Source of the DNA: Poecilobothrus nobilitatus
Taxonomy: Eukaryota > Arthropoda > Insecta > Diptera > Dolichopodidae
Length of the DNA: 64,000 nt
Reading direction: 5' to 3'
NCBI GenBank assembly: GCA_947095535.1
Contig: OX352773.1
Location: 37,035,398 to 37,099,397, forward strand
Shown here: piece by piece, positions 47,791 through 59,578 of the stretch
Position numbering within the stretch: position 1 is the first letter of the stretch
How the letters are laid out: the number at the start of each line of letters is the position of its first letter
Position numbers and translations under genes: made by a program
Notes under the pieces: generated by a model
Database searches by the model: none
Seen by the model: only the letters and a program-made list of their open reading frames with translations
Told to the model about the DNA's origin: nothing

Positions 47791-49252
47791 TTATGAAAAC
47801 TATACTTAAGGAACTTTTTTTTTTTTCATAACGGTGAAAAAATCCATTTTTAACTCAATTACAGTATACACTAATTACATTTTGTATCTATAAATTTTAA
47901 ATAATTATAACTTGAAACCTATTATGAATTATTTAGAAATCATGCGAAGAACTAAATAGAAAAAAAATGATACTTAAACGTATAAAAAAATTTAACTTAG
48001 AATAAGTAGTAGAATAAAACGTTTATACATAATTTAAATAATAATTTACAATACATAACATCTCAAATATCTCTAGATTAACAGGTATCAATCTAAATAC
48101 AAATAAATTTCATTTAATTTTCATTAAATTACAATCATCTAGTAAAATATGCTAAATCTATAAGAAATATAAGAAGTAACACCTGGAAATACCTTAATTA
48201 AATATTTGGTTTTGCGATAAGATAATGAGTGACATGAATAATAATGACGGTTTTGCTTTGAAGTTAAAGAGAGGGTACGTACAGTAAAGCAAATGCTACA
48301 TATAATACAGTTTAATGCATACAAATAAAAAAAAGTACCTCAAACTTTTAAATGATTACTTCCTATATAATGAAGCAAATACTTTATATATACTTTGAAG
48401 TATTTGCTTTGTTGTCAAACTATAAATTTGATGAATTTTCTTACTTTCCTATGCTTGATTATCAATTTCATTTGTAAAAAAAAAAACATCTGTATTCATA
48501 AAAGATAATATTTTATGTATCAGCAAGAAGCAAGAAACTTACAAAATTATCTTACATAAAATCATTTATTTCAGAGTTTCTTCATATTTTAATATAATGG
48601 ATAGATCCTGGCCAATTGATTACAATACACTGGTAAACATATATTTATCATTACAAGTATACATTGTACATTCAGAAAAGAATAATTCGATCGACTCATA
48701 TACTCATCTCCATAATAATGATCTTTTAATTTTAGATATCTACAATTAATTATACACTTACACACTCTTAAGAAAAATTATATTTTCTGCTTTAATTGTA
48801 TTCATATTTTGTCAATAAAACTTATATAGTGTACCTATACTTTAATAAAAAAAAAAGAAAACACAAATGGTAAATCTTAATATAAAATGGTACTAAAAGG
48901 ATTAAAATCTGTTACTAAGTACTGAAAATTTCAAAATACTAAATATTCGTTTTTATCTCTTCTCTATAAAAACGTTCGAGTTTTTTTTTAATTGAAATCA
49001 TATGATTTAATAATTATATTAAAAATTATAAAGTTTATATTATTGAAATTTATTTAAATTTAATTTTTTACGAATTTAAACTAGGATTTATGCAATTTTT
49101 TATATTTATATTTATATTTAAATTTATTTATTTTTTTTCTTTTTTACATGACAAAAAAATTCACATTGTCAAAATTAACAACAACAAAAAAAAAAAAAAA
49201 TCCCAAACCTGTTCAATTTTCTACAATATCAACAAAACAATTTAAACAATAG
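47791..49252 (+). other. End of giant intron
   Basis: AT-rich; the 12-bp inverted repeat at 48373 and a run of A before the acceptor. The acceptor for the next exon is A-rich. Confidence 0.6.
48373..48409. repeat. 12-bp inverted repeat
   Basis: AAGCAAATACTT (48373-48384) and AAGTATTTGCTT (48398-48409) are perfect complements with a 13-base AT-rich loop. Confidence 0.8.
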
Positions 49253-49456
49253 GACAACCATTACCAAAAGTTAATTGGTGGCATGAAAATACTTTATTGG
49301 ATGATACTTCAATGGTTTTGTCAGATCGTCGTGTTAAAAATGTTTTAGTATTTGAAAAATTAAAGAGAGAACATCTTAATATGCAACTGACATGTCAGGC
49401 ATCAAATAATAATTTAACAACACCAATTAGCAGTACAGTGACATTGGATATGAATT
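49253..49456 (+). CDS. Side-like receptor, exon b: second half of Ig2
   Basis: This 204-nt exon encodes 67 residues between split codons (phase 1 in, phase 1 out). The first codon is completed by the last G of the exon 44 kb upstream to give glycine. The peptide shows GQPLP, then VNWWHEN with the C-strand tryptophan, a polar middle ([10 protein letters not shown]), and LTCQAS with the F-strand cysteine that pairs with the one in the preceding exon. It closes with STVTLDMN, the G strand. One sequon is present (NLT). The 5' splice site is a full GTAAGT. The 3' splice site CAATAG is unusual: the 30 bases before it are A-rich, and the nearest pyrimidine run lies at about 49211-49222, so acceptor strength may depend on a distant branch point. 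Confidence 0.88.
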
Positions 49457-50900
49457 GTAAGTATTAAAATCTTTTCAATTTTTTTTTTTTTATATACTTT
49501 TTATAATAGAAAATATAAAGGTTTTAATATGAATTAAAAATAAATATTTATATTTTAATAATATATAAACAAAAAAATATTATTTTAAATTCAAGAGATT
49601 CTATTGTTGTCTAAAACAAACAATTACAAAAAAAAAATATTCTATTGTTTTATTTATTTATTAAAGAGATTTTTCATTTTTAACAGTAAATACAAAAAAA
49701 AGAAAAAAAAAGAGATTTTGCAATTTTAACAGAAAATATAAAAAAAAAAAGAGAATTTTCTGATGATATGAAAATTGTATTTGATTTACTTCAGTCAGAA
49801 TTCTTTTATTCAATTGAAAAATTAAACAATAACTTTTAAGAGTTTTCACTTAAAAAATGAAAAAATGGAAATTTTTGTAAATCCTTTATTTACAATTAAT
49901 TGTTTATTGCGATTCTCATTACCTTTGTTTAATACTAATTAAAATATTACCACGTATTACAGTAATAATATTTCTATACTTTTTTTTAGATAACATTTTT
50001 TAAATATTTTTCATATTCAAGACTCTTTTTCTTCGTTAAGCATTTTAACCAAGAATGAGTTGGATATTATAATCTGAAATAGTTTCCACGAGAATCGATA
50101 GAAAACGATTACAGTTACACAGAAGAATTGCACGCGATTCTTTCGGATAGTGTTGAACTTTAAAACTACCTCCTTTTTAAACCATACTTTAGGTTAGAAC
50201 CTTGATAAAAATTTACATTTTAATTTATACGGCATATAGATGTAGGAGCGGGATTTTTGAGGGAAAGCGATTTAAGAAAAATTTAGTATTATGAAAGATG
50301 GGTAAGAAAATTTGGAAGAATATTTTGAAGAAATATATTAAAGTTAAACTTTACTAAATCGTACACATAATATGAGTTAAACGATTTTCAGCCAATTTGT
50401 AAATTTCTTGTTACTAAGTTTAGAACTTGTTTGTTAAATCATTCTTTAATATTCCTTAAGAATATTTATTTTTCATTTCTGTTATTTGAACTATTTTAGA
50501 AATTATTATAAGAACTATAATTTTTTTGAATATTATGTATTACATTATAATTTATACGGCAAAACCTTAAATTGGAAGCTTTTATACTAGTTCAGATTGT
50601 TGCGATTCAAATTGTTTCGATCCAGATTTAGATTCATATAAATGAATAACATGCAATTATACTCAGTTGTTTTCTGTTGTCCATTGATATGTTCTGTTTA
50701 CAACAGATCGAAAAGACTGAGATTAGTAGATTTGATCTAGAAAAATTTCAAAAACTCGTACTCCCTTTTTGAACAACCCTCCTTTGTGCTTTATTGCACT
50801 GTAGATATTCCAAATGTAATAATTTTTTTGAAAATTTACCTAATCAAAAAAAACTTTACCTACTAAGAAAATATAACATTTTTACATTATTTGAATTTAG
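49457..50900 (+). other. Intron between exons b and c, 1,444 bp
   Basis: GTAAGT to TTTAG. AT-rich, with A-rich low complexity near 49,690-49,760. No other feature seen. Confidence 0.85.
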
Positions 50901-51052
50901 TACGTCCTGTATCAGTTAAATTACAAGGTGAAAATCGTCCTCTGTCAGCTGATAATTCATATCAATTGAGTTGTGAAGTTGAAGGTGCTAGACCAGCACC
51001 AACAATAACATGGTGGAAAGGTAGTACACCAATGAAAAATACACATGAAATT
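50901..51052 (+). CDS. Side-like receptor, exon c: first half of Ig3
   Basis: This 152-nt exon lies after an acceptor ending GAATTTAG and before GTAAGT. Two bases complete a leucine codon begun in the preceding exon; 50 full codons follow and the exon ends in phase 0. Seen: LRPVSVKLQG (linker and A strand), QLSCEVEGARPAP with the B-strand cysteine, and TITWWKG with the core tryptophan of the C strand. The exon stops at KNTHEI. The cysteine-(G)-RPAP-W(W)KG spacing is the usual C2/I-type Ig pattern and is strongly kept in Side proteins. An ORF beginning with a TTG at 50891 runs in the same frame but includes intron bases, so it does not mark a start. Confidence 0.92.
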
Positions 51053-51448
51053 GTAAGTATAAATTTATTATTTAAATAAATTGTCTTTTTTTATTTTTAT
51101 GATTTGCATTAAAATTTAACGAACCTTTAATAAAATGTTTTAGTACATGTTTAATTAGTTTATTAAATTATAATTAAAATTTAAATTATTGATTAAGTAG
51201 AAAAAAAAAAAATTTAGTTCATATTATATTATTCAACATCAAATTTTTGACTTTATCGTGTAATTTTTTTATTTCGTTAAGTTTTTATGAAAATTTTATT
51301 AATTTTTTCTTTATTTGTGCACTTTAAAATTGCATTTTGTCAAAAATAAATAAATACATATTAATATTACGTATACCTATTCCAATATAATATTCCAATC
51401 ACTAGGATATATACATCTAACCTATATAATATATATTTTTTTTTACAG
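51053..51448 (+). other. Intron between exons c and d, 396 bp
   Basis: GTAAGT to a T tract plus ACAG. Splits Ig3 in phase 0. Confidence 0.9.
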
Positions 51449-51593
51449 TCAAATGCAGAAGGAAATCGTACAACATCAATATTAACATTTACACCAACAA
51501 TTGATGATAGAGGGAAATTTTTATCATGTAGAGCTGAACAAACTTTTATACAAGAATCTGGTATTGAAGATGGATGGAAATTAGATATTTATC
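51449..51593 (+). CDS. Side-like receptor, exon d: second half of Ig3
   Basis: This 145-nt exon follows a T-rich tract ending in TTTTACAG and is followed by GTAAGT. It encodes 48 residues plus one base (phase 0 in, phase 1 out). Seen: [17 protein letters not shown], with a sequon (NRT) and the E-strand pattern; then [13 protein letters not shown] with the F-strand cysteine and the D-x-G-x-F/Y-x-C signature of Ig domains; then a G-strand end, GWKLDIY. The loop [13 protein letters not shown] before the G strand fits the Side family. Together with the exon 396 bp upstream it makes one complete Ig domain. Confidence 0.92.
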
Positions 51594-52009
51594 GTAAGTT
51601 CAATATGTCAAGTTTTTTATTTTATTTTTTTTTTTATTCGTTTGAAGATCTGAAATTTTTATATTTTGGGTCATTTGATAAAAAAAAAAAATTTATTTAT
51701 TATGAAAAGAATTTATTTATTTATTTTTGATGGATATTTATCGTATAGTGTCAAAATTTAATCAAAAATTAAAAAATTGACATCCAATAAAATGTAGACT
51801 TCTGCAGCAGTAAAATTTATGAATGAAAAGAGAAATTAAATTGGTGATCCTTTATATATTAATATTCATTCGATTTAAAATCCATTTGTTTTTACAAATT
51901 TTTTCATTGTTTTGTTTTTTCAAATCTATAGATATTTTTTAACAAATTAAGATCTTCCAAAACTTTATTTAAAATAAAATGAAAATATATATGTGATCAA
52001 TTTATTGAC

Positions 52010-52530
52010 AACATCAAATTTTTTACTAAAATTTGCTTATTAGTTTCATTCTGTTCGTCTGTCTGTTCATATACGTCCATTCGTTTATAAAACATCTAGA
52101 CCCTTTAAGATAAAATATTAAAATATTAAACATGATCTCTTAGGTCTCTTAAAAAAATTAACTTTACAGATTGTATATATCATATTGTAACAACTTTAAT
52201 CATTGCGCATCTACAGTCGCTCAAAGTTTAGAAAAGACCTATTTTTAAATGTGTGTATATGTCGGGTTCTGCTTGACACTTTTCAATATAAAACGACAGA
52301 AGTTTTTTTTTAACCTTTACAAATCAATATGAAAATTATATACCTAACTTTTTTCAATTTAGTATATTTCCAGCTTTGTCAAAACAAAATTTTTCAGGAT
52401 TTATATTCTTTATCTCTAGAAACGCTTGTTCCGCCCGAGGTATCTCAGATTTGCTTATTATCTCCTGCGTTTCAAGCGAGCTATTATAGCTAAAAATTGA
52501 AATTTTTTTGTTTTTATTTTTAATATAGAC
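52010..52530 (+). repeat. Dispersed repeat R2, copy 2
   Basis: The stretch holds ATTAGTTTCATTCTGTTCGTCTG, AAACATCTAGACC, GACCTATTTTTAAATGTGT, TTTACAAATCAATATGAAAATTATA and a block CTCTAGAAACGCTTG, in the same order as the other R2 copies. It lies in the 9.6-kb intron together with copy 3, in the same orientation. The right part beyond the cysteine-poor AT-rich stretch at about 52530 is not matched. Confidence 0.55.
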
Positions 52531-55500
52531 GTATAATATGTCAGGCAATTGTAAGTACAAAACTTTTCCAAAAAAAATGCAAAAGTCAAAGCTTCATCAT
52601 TATAATTTTATATTATAATATATTAATGACTTTTCTTAATCATATATAGAATTTTCCAGTAATTAAAAAAAATGTCATTGAATTTTCCACAAACATATGA
52701 AATTAAATTATCTTTAAAAATTTTTGATTTTCCATTTCGGCTTATTTTTATAACCAGTATATGAAGCAGTTTGTTACAAAGGAAACTTACCTTTCTAAAC
52801 CCTTAATTGAATAAAACAAAATTATGAAAATATGTATTAAAAATAATTTAAAAAAAAAATAATAATTTCAAAGAGTTACAAAAACTACTAACATTATGAA
52901 AAAATTTGTATATTAGAAACATCCTTTATACATAATACTTCTTCATTGTAATTAATTGTTGAAAAAATCTCCAATGCTAATAAAATTTTCCACAAAATTT
53001 CAAGAAAAATATGTGAAATTTTTTTATTTGCATATTTTTCATTGGATAACAAACGTAACAAATTATAATTTCTTTTATTGACCACATTAAAACATTTTTT
53101 TAATATATAATATGAAATATAAGAATTTTTTAAAATTTAATTACTTTTAGTTGCTTTTCTTTTTTTTTTTTTTTAAGTATTTCGTTTTTATTTTTTGCAT
53201 TATTTTATTTCAATTGTTTTCTTAATTAAATCCAATTTATATAATTTTTCTTTTTTGAATCCATTTTTTTTTTTTTTTTTTGGTAACTTTCTTTATTAAT
53301 TACAATTTTATTTTAAAAATTCAATTTTTTATTTAACAAAAACATATTGCAATAAGAATAATAATAGTAAAACCAAATCTAATTAAAGAAAAAGTCCTGA
53401 AGCTTCATTAAATGCACAACAATTTAATAATAATAAAAAAAAAAAAAAATTAAATAAAAAATGCCCCTGGTTACAAGAGAAACCACCATTGAAATTATAA
53501 CATAAATTTACCTTAAAGCAATTTAAAATTTGCATAAAAACCAACCATTTTTTTTTTTTTTTTTAAATGACCTCTTCTTCTTGATTTTCTTGTTCTTCTT
53601 TACCCCCAAAAACAAAAATAACAAAAAAAAAAAAACACATAAGAACTAAATTTGAGATTTTCTGCCTACTTTAATTCCCATCATATCTTGTCATTTTTCT
53701 ATTAATTTACCGAAATAATTTTATAAATTTATTTTAATAAAATAATTTATAAGAGAAAATATACAAAATCTGTTAAATTTTTTAACTATAACGATACATT
53801 CAACTAACATCAAAAAAGTAGAAGGAGTACCTTAAAGAAAAAAAAAACAAAAAAAAAAAGAATAATTTATTCCTTCACTCGTATAATCAGTATTTAAAAA
53901 TACAAAAACGTTTTATACAATTTTTAATTCACACCATTGCATTTTACTTCCACCATTTTTAACAATTTTTTATTCATCATAAAAAATTTTAAAATATATT
54001 ACATAAATACATATTATAGCTATATACAATATAAATATAATAAATATTGCAACATTTAAATTTTTAATAATTTAAATCATGAATAAGAAAGAGTAAGAAC
54101 GATAATATAGCAGTGACGAGAAACAAACTAAAAATGAAACAAAAAAATTAATCAGTGAAAAATTTAAAAACAAAAATTTTAGCGTATATTATTCTTGTAT
54201 TTTTCTGTTGCTGTATTTTTAATTATTCACAATTTTTCTTACAAAATTCATTTTATTTCACCATCATGCTGGTAAAATGATGCATTTGTTTAAATTCAGT
54301 TGATGCAATAGCATAAAATTTAAATTTGAAAATTCACCTCACCTCTTCAGTTTATCTTATACTTATATACTTCGTACTTGCATATTATATTACTTAATGT
54401 TCACCTTAATTATTATTACTACAACATTACGTACAGTATTTAACAAAATGTTTTGTTTTTTTTTTCTTTTTTATATCTAACCGATCAAATATTTTAAAAA
54501 AAATTGGAATCTGCTGATATGGAAGAATTAAGTTAACTAGACTTTTCTGGTACAGTTAAAATATTAAAATAAAAGCTTTATATGCAAGCGAAATATAATG
54601 GCTGAAGAGTTGGATAATATAATTATACTTAATTTAACTAAATAACATTATTTTCATTTGAGCTCTTCAGTCTAACTCTAGATTTCTACAAGCTAAATTT
54701 TATCCTTTTTTCTTTTTCCCATTAAAACAGGACATTACTTCTCCTCATCCTAACCTTAATTTTCCAGTGCTTTTATTTCTATATAGCTTTAAAAATAAAT
54801 TTAAACAACAATAACATAATTTTGAAGTTCAGTATGAAATGCGCTATTGCACTTTTACGTGATCAAGATACCTAAAAAATGTATTAAAATAACTGCATAG
54901 TCCAAATTTATTATAAGAAGGAAGAGAGAAAAAATTTGTTTACTTCTTCTTCAAGTAACAATTATAGAAATTTGAACAAATTTTAAATTAATTAATTAAT
55001 ATATATTTTATTCACTTTGTTTTCAATTCCCCCAATCTTTTTCGACTAACCTCAAATAAATTTGAATAAATTTATGTATATAATTATATATTTTGATTTG
55101 TGCATCATATTTTGTTTGATACTGTACTTATAAGAAATCTGTCATTATTAAAAAAAAAAAAAGAACTTTTCGACATGATTATACAGAAATTTTTATATTA
55201 CAGTTTTTTTTTTTATTTTTTTATATTATACTTTTTTAATTTTTCGGTTTTTTTGTTACATTACCGCGACAAAATTAAAAACAAAAGAAAAACACAAATT
55301 TATTTCAACAAAATAAGTAACAATCAACAAAAAAAAAAGTATCAAACAATAAAGAATCAAAAAATAAACACACACAAAAGAAAAGAACAAAAGGAGAAAA
55401 AAAAATATATATCAGGATTATAACGGAATTAAAATAAAAACAAAAAATAAACGGTAATATTCTGTAAATACAAACCGCGAGTAAAAAATTCATTAAGGAT

Positions 55501-57599
55501 TTTTATCTTATTTCTTTTTTTTTTCTTGTTCTTATTGTTTTTTTTTTGTTCTTTGATGCTATTTCAAAAAAAAAAAAAAAAAAACCAAATATTAAAAACA
55601 AAAAAGGAAAAAAGAAAATTCTCTGACGTTGATATGCAAAAATAAAATACAAGGAATAAAACCACTAAGTTATTTAGCGATAAAATTTTATTATAACAAT
55701 AACAAAAAGCAAAACTTTCATGAATTGGTAAAAATATTATAAAATAAAAAGAAATATTAGAACAGACAAAAATTAAATGAAAGCTATAGTTATAAACGGT
55801 TCTTCCGATTTTTTTTTTCTTTTTTACAATATTAACAAATGAAGATTTAAAAGCACAAAATCCAATTTATTGGGATAATTTTTTGGAAGAGATGAATGAA
55901 AAATGATTAAAAATAGTCTGAAGGACATTAATTTTATTTTAGTTTGACAAAAAATGGAAGTACCTCTCAAAATTTACTATCAATTCCTTCATTCCAAAAT
56001 TTACTAATCAATTCCTACAATCGATGAACTAAAAATATTTTACAGTTAGTTTAGACATAAATTAGTTTTGATTTTTTTTCAAAATAAGAATAAATTACTA
56101 AAGACTTATGTTATAAAAAATTAAATATTCAGTTGTTAAAAGTCTCATCAATATAAAAAAAATAACATTAAAGGATAATTAAAAGATTAAAATATATCTT
56201 CTTTAAAATTTTAATTTAAAAGAAAATGAGCTGAAATCCAATTAGTATTAATTTTTTTTTTAGTCCGTTAACCTCTCAAGTCAAAGTATTTTATGTCTAT
56301 CAAACCGATTCTTTTATATTATTTTAATATGTTTTAATATCTATTCATACTTTTAATGCTTGATTCTATACAAAAATCTTTCAGACATATTTTGTTCATT
56401 ACTTTTTCGCTTAAATAAAAAATTATATTTAACAAAAGCCATACATACATATATTACAAGCGCAGAGCAACAGTTACTCATAGAATCATAAAAACAAAAA
56501 AAAAAAAAAATTAAAAAAACAAATTCCCATTAAATTGGAAAATTTTAATAAAAACAAAAGAGCATTTCTTTAGGTGTATGAGTAGTGCTTCTTTTCAATT
56601 TAAAAACCTAAAATCATTTTAACTTTATAACAGTAAAAAGAAAAAAAAACCAAAAAAAAAAAACTAAATTTAAATATTATTCATATTTCAATATAATAAA
56701 AAGTGTATGGTATTAACGGTATAATATTATGATAATACAAAACAAAAATCGAAAGAAATAATAACAGTAAATTAAAATATGTATGTCGGTATATACATTA
56801 TAATGTAGGTATATTATGTAATACAATATAATGTATAATGCATTTTTCAGCATCACATGTCTCACATTTTCTCTTGTTTAATCGTAGGGTGTTTACCTTG
56901 GTGTTTAATTTTCAAAATAAGAAATAAATAACAGTAAATTTCTAAAGAAAAACAGTAAAGCTTTAATCGCTTCACTTAATTTTACCGTTTTATTATATGT
57001 ATTAGGTATAATATTTATTTAGCGATTTTCTTTTGAAAAGAAAACACGTATTCTTATTTTGAAAATGCGTATAAAAAGTGTAATAATATTTAAAAGTTTA
57101 TTATGGCTCATATGTAAAAGAAACTTAAATTAGATGAAATTTAATGGTAGGAAAAATTTTAAAAAATATTTTAAATAAACTTTTTTTTTTGTTTTAAATT
57201 TCATTCTATTTGATAAACATTTACAAGTTTTTGCTCAAAATAAAAAATAAAATAACGGTAGTTCAGATGAGAAAAGACGGAAAAAATAAGACATTTTAAA
57301 AAAAAAAGCGAGCTAGATCAATGAGTATACTGTATTTGATTTCAAATCAATTTTAAATTTTAAAAATTACTTGTGCTTTCTCCCTTTGGTCGCAAATAAA
57401 TTTAAGGTTTAATAATTGAGTTGTTTAATAATTGACTGGAGTCTATTAGACTCCTCACTTTCCAATTGTAGTTTTTTTATATCAGCTTTTCCCTTTATTG
57501 GACGAAATATAATATGTTTTATTATTTTTTGTCTTTAAAGCACTTAAATCTTAAAGAACTTTTTAAAACAATTTTAATTTAACAAATGTTTTGATTTTA

Positions 57600-58385
57600 G
57601 CACATTTCCAAAAAAATTTTGAAAAAATGTACCTATTAGTTTCACTCTATCGGTCCGTCTGTTTACAAAACTTCTACATCGTTCATGATAGAGCAATGAA
57701 ATTTTAACTACAGGTAAATCGCTACACTTATAAAAACATTAATGTTGTAGAAAAACTTTTTCATGTAGCCCTATCCATTACGGAGCTACGCTCCCTAAAA
57801 CTTGGAAAAAGTCCTATTTTTAAATGTGTATTATCATCTCATTTTCTGCTTAACATTTTTTCAATTTAAAAACGCCATTCGGTAAGAATTTTTTTTATCT
57901 TTAAAAATCAATATCAAAATTAGAATTTTTTAACATTCAGTATTTAAATTTTCCGTTGTGTGAAATTTTGCATTATTTTTCTTCCTTTATAACTCCGGCA
58001 CGTTTTTAGATAGGGACTTGAAATTTTGATGGAGGAAATAACTTTTAGAATTATTAATATAAGCTTTCTCAGAAAATTTTTTTGTACCACACTCTCTTTA
58101 AGAGTTATTAGGACAAAAATTGAAAATTTCCTAATTTTATAAATGCACCTGTACAAATTTTTCTTTAGTAAGACATACAAATTAAAGCTTCAGTAATATA
58201 TTTTTACTATTTTTAACGGTTTTTCTTAGTTATATAGTATTCTGGACGTATTACACATTTCCACATTTATTTCGTATATTCCACATTTTTCTTATTATAT
58301 GAAATTTTCAAATTTTGGTCACAATTTTAAACAGTTGTATTGTTTTGTTTGCTTTTTGGAAATGTGCGCCTTTAAACATTCTGCC
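57600..58385 (+). repeat. Dispersed repeat R2, copy 3
   Basis: Shared blocks are TATTAGTTTCACTCTATCGGTCCGTCTG (about 57633), AACTTCTACATCG, AACATTAATGTTGTAG, GTCCTATTTTTAAATGTGT, CTTTAAAAATCAATATCAAAATTA, TTTGTACCACACTCTCTTTAAGA (about 58081) and TTTTTGGAAATGTGCGCC (about 58353). This is the copy that links the left blocks of copy 2 with the right blocks of copy 1, so the element is probably at least 0.8 kb long. Confidence 0.6.
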
Positions 58386-59479
58386 TTGTATTGTTAATTT
58401 TTAAACCTAAACCTATTGTTAATTTTTCATATTAAGGTTTGTATTTCATATAAAAGTTCGTATATCTTTAGATAATAAAATTTGGGCAACTTGTCAGAAA
58501 TAAATTGTTCAGGTAAAACTCAGTATCTACGCACCTACTAAAAAAATCCGAATGACTAAAAATGAAACTATCAATATTATGTATATTAATAAATAAAAAC
58601 CAACAGACAATATGATTATTTCTAAACTAAGCCCTACAAAAATCCAATACATTCTATTTTAATATTCAATTTCTCGTGTTTCATTTAAATTTCATTTTAA
58701 AGTCCTTTTTATATTATTTAAATGTTCACACAAATTTTTTACAGAGAAAAAAAATTATTATACTGTGTCATTTTTTTTTAAACGTTTGTAAACTTTTTAA
58801 ACCCGATTAAGACATTCAATGTGGGCAAAATATTTACTTATCCCTAAAAAATTTAATTGGCTTATATTCAAATTTAATTTTTTTTTTTTCATATTTTAGT
58901 TATCAGTTTAATATGTGACCACCTGCATTGTCGTTGACATTTTAATGTTCCTTTTACAGGAAAAAAAAGGAACACAAACAGAAAAATTTGTTATTTTATT
59001 TTTATTTTTTTAACAATTAAAACATTAGCTTAAAACCGGTAAAGTTTTAAAATAATCATAAATAAATAAAGAAAAAACTAAAAAGAGCGGAAAATTGTTT
59101 GGATACTCCTAATCCTAAATTGGATAAATTTTATGTTTTTTTTTTAAAGTTTAAAAGGAACTCATGTATATGACAACAATTTTAGTGTCGTGCGTTTTAA
59201 AATAAATTAAAACAAAATAATACAAATAAAATATGTAATGTGAATTATCCAGTGATTGACAAACAACATAACTTTTATTTATTTTATTTTTAATTGAAAT
59301 TTTTCATTATAAATTTTTATTAAAAATTATAACTATGACTTCTTCTTGATGAACGATGGAAAAGGGCTACTACAAGAAAATCTCTTCGTTATGAAGTCGC
59401 TTGCCTATGGCACTATTGTTCGATATTTTAGATGGATTGACTGGCTTGATTAACCACTTTGATAAAACAGCATCTCTCT

Positions 59480-59578
59480 AAAATATCTTCTTTTCAACGA
59501 CAAAATATCTTCAACAACGACAAAATATCTTCTTTTCAATGACAAAATATCTTAAACAACGACAAAATATCTTTTTGT
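59480..59578 (+). repeat. 42-bp tandem dimer repeat
   Basis: Two nearly identical 42-bp units (59480-59521 and 59522-59563) are each made of a 22-base and a 20-base half, both starting AAAATATCTT and ending AACGAC or AATGAC. A fifth partial half follows to about 59578. It lies in the 9.6-kb intron. Confidence 0.85.

Larger units (their letters stand above)
5173..49252 (+). other. Giant 44,080-bp intron splitting Ig2
   Basis: The span runs from the GTAAGT donor at 5173 to the CAATAG acceptor at 49252. The two flanking exons form one Ig domain in frame, so the whole stretch is a single intron unless it hides alternative exons. I saw no nested gene with convincing coding signal. Content is AT-rich spacer with homopolymers plus the SINEs, inverted-repeat elements and relics listed separately. 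AG|GTAAGT motifs at 35733-35738 and 44668-44673, and CAG|GTACGA at 21175-21183, are possible recursive splice points; the last has the best pyrimidine tract. Confidence 0.8.

Noticed and set aside
50891..51079. 62-codon ORF taken as a separate gene
   Set aside because: It is exon c of the Side-like gene with intron bases on both ends; its start is a TTG in the acceptor.
55100..55493. 107-codon plus-strand and 62-codon minus-strand open frames
   Set aside because: Poly-F/K/N translation of T- and A-runs.
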